A stretch of 6,507 nucleotides of DNA from an uncultured Clostridia bacterium (GTDB lineage: Bacteria > Bacillota > Clostridia > Oscillospirales > CAG-272), in contig CAJGCM010000119.1 of assembly GCA_904501765.1 (NCBI GenBank), positions 1 to 6,507 on the forward strand, given 5' to 3'. The translations under genes and the position numbers were made by a program. Each line of letters starts with the position of its first letter. Position 1 is the first letter of the stretch. This document shows positions 5,863 to 6,507 of the stretch, in pieces. Below the pieces are notes generated by a model that made no database searches, had not been told where the DNA came from, and saw only the letters and a program-made list of their open reading frames with translations.

Positions 5863-6507
5863 ATGAAAAGAATTTTATCGCTGATTCTTGTAGTTGTTAT
5901 GATGTTCGGTTGCGTAGCGCTTGCTTCCTGCGGACCTAACGGTGACACAAATCTTCACAAGCTTCAGTACTATATGGAAGGCCAGAGGGAATATAAGAAC
6001 TACCTCTTTGACGAAAATATGGTGGTTCCCGAATCCTGGAAAAACGGTACAGCAGAGTATTTCAAAACAGTCGAGAATTTCGATAGCCTTTACGCAGACA
6101 TCCTTGGTTCTGTAAACTATACCGATTTGTCCTTCGAAATCGACCGTACTATCTGGGACGCTGACAATGAATTCAAGACCGAGATTGGAAGCACGAGTGG
6201 TTATTGGGATTCCGAAACAGATGTTATCACCTTTACCTTGGAATATGACTTCTACGGTATGCCCGAGGAGGACCGATATGGCGGACAAATTAACTGGTGC
6301 CATTTGGTTAACACCGAGGACTTTAAGGTATCCTTTGATATGAGCAAATATTATGATGATAACAAATTTGATGTAGCTGATGCTTCTGAAGAATATCTTA
6401 CCGTAGCTACCGATAGCGTAGCGGGAAATTATGAAGAGGCTTCTGCAAAATATCTTGAAGAAAATGCTGCCACATGGCGCGCGGAAATGATAGAGGTGAT
6501 TGTGGAA
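5863..6507 (+). CDS. Putative acidic lipoprotein, 3' end cut by the window edge
   Basis: The reading frame is open for 215 codons to the right edge without a stop. The start MKRILSLILVVVMMFG with lipobox LASC and Cys23 is a typical type II signal peptide, so the protein should be lipid-anchored on the outer face of the cytoplasmic membrane. The mature part is soluble, strongly acidic and rich in Tyr, Asp and Glu, with aromatic stretches such as FTLEYDFYGMPEEDRYGGQ and WCHL. I recognise no domain; there is no clear sign of a solute-binding or enzyme motif. The ATG at 5863 is supported by AAAGGAG (5848-5854) 8 bases upstream and by the strong promoter at 5781-5809. It follows the DUF4830-like gene in the same direction by 114 bases and has its own promoter, so the two may be separately regulated parts of one cell-surface locus. 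Function unknown. Confidence 0.85.
   Translation, partial: MKRILSLILVVVMMFGCVALASCGPNGDTNLHKLQYYMEGQREYKNYLFDENMVVPESWKNGTAEYFKTVENFDSLYADILGSVNYTDLSFEIDRTIWDADNEFKTEIGSTSGYWDSETDVITFTLEYDFYGMPEEDRYGGQINWCHLVNTEDFKVSFDMSKYYDDNKFDVADASEEYLTVATDSVAGNYEEASAKYLEENAATWRAEMIEVIVE

Noticed and set aside
5875..6303. Minus-strand open frame of 142 codons under the lipoprotein gene
   Set aside because: The plus-strand gene has promoter, ribosome site and lipobox; the antisense frame has none of these.
1..6507. CRISPR array, tRNA, rRNA, insertion sequence or defence system
   Set aside because: No regularly spaced repeats, cloverleaf or rRNA-like stretches, transposase, integrase or nuclease genes were found in the window.

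Overview
The window looks like chromosomal DNA from an anaerobic Firmicute, most likely a gut clostridium of the Oscillospiraceae/Ruminococcaceae type. The reasons are strong AAGGAG ribosome sites before every gene, AT-rich sigma-A-like promoters, a clostridial thymidine kinase (P-loop GAMGSSKT), a DUF4830-like exported protein and an LASC lipobox. This placement is inference from gene style; there is no rRNA in the window. I see no CRISPR array, tRNA, insertion sequence or integrase.

Left part (1-2369, minus strand): a compact deoxynucleoside operon in the order tdk, deoC, deoB. tdk (thymidine kinase) and deoC (deoxyribose-phosphate aldolase) overlap by 8 bases. deoB (phosphopentomutase) follows 35 bases after deoC and runs off the left edge with only its C-terminal tail missing. 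Tdk rescues thymidine to dTMP. DeoB and DeoC send the sugar of cleaved deoxynucleosides to glyceraldehyde-3-phosphate and acetaldehyde. DeoB carries an unusual N-terminal extension of about 32 residues.

Middle part (2370-5200): a 319-base divergent intergenic region holds candidate promoters for tdk (leftward) and topB (rightward), plus a short GC-richer island of unknown nature. topB encodes a complete type IA topoisomerase (topoisomerase III type, 706 residues) with an intact active site and a C-terminal zinc ribbon. Downstream lies a 32-codon gene for a cysteine-rich, probably membrane-inserted micropeptide. It is followed by three consecutive hairpins, the last being a strong intrinsic terminator.

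Right part (5201-6507, plus strand): two exported proteins, each with a TTGACA-type promoter. The first is a 156-residue DUF4830-like protein with an N-terminal membrane or signal segment. The second is an acidic lipoprotein of unknown function, cut by the right edge. The lipoprotein promoter is the best in the window and its mRNA probably begins with a small hairpin.

Nothing here is clearly a new multi-gene system. The points most worth a second look are the cysteine-rich micropeptide, the structured 3' region behind it, the two uncharacterised exported proteins and the DeoB extension.
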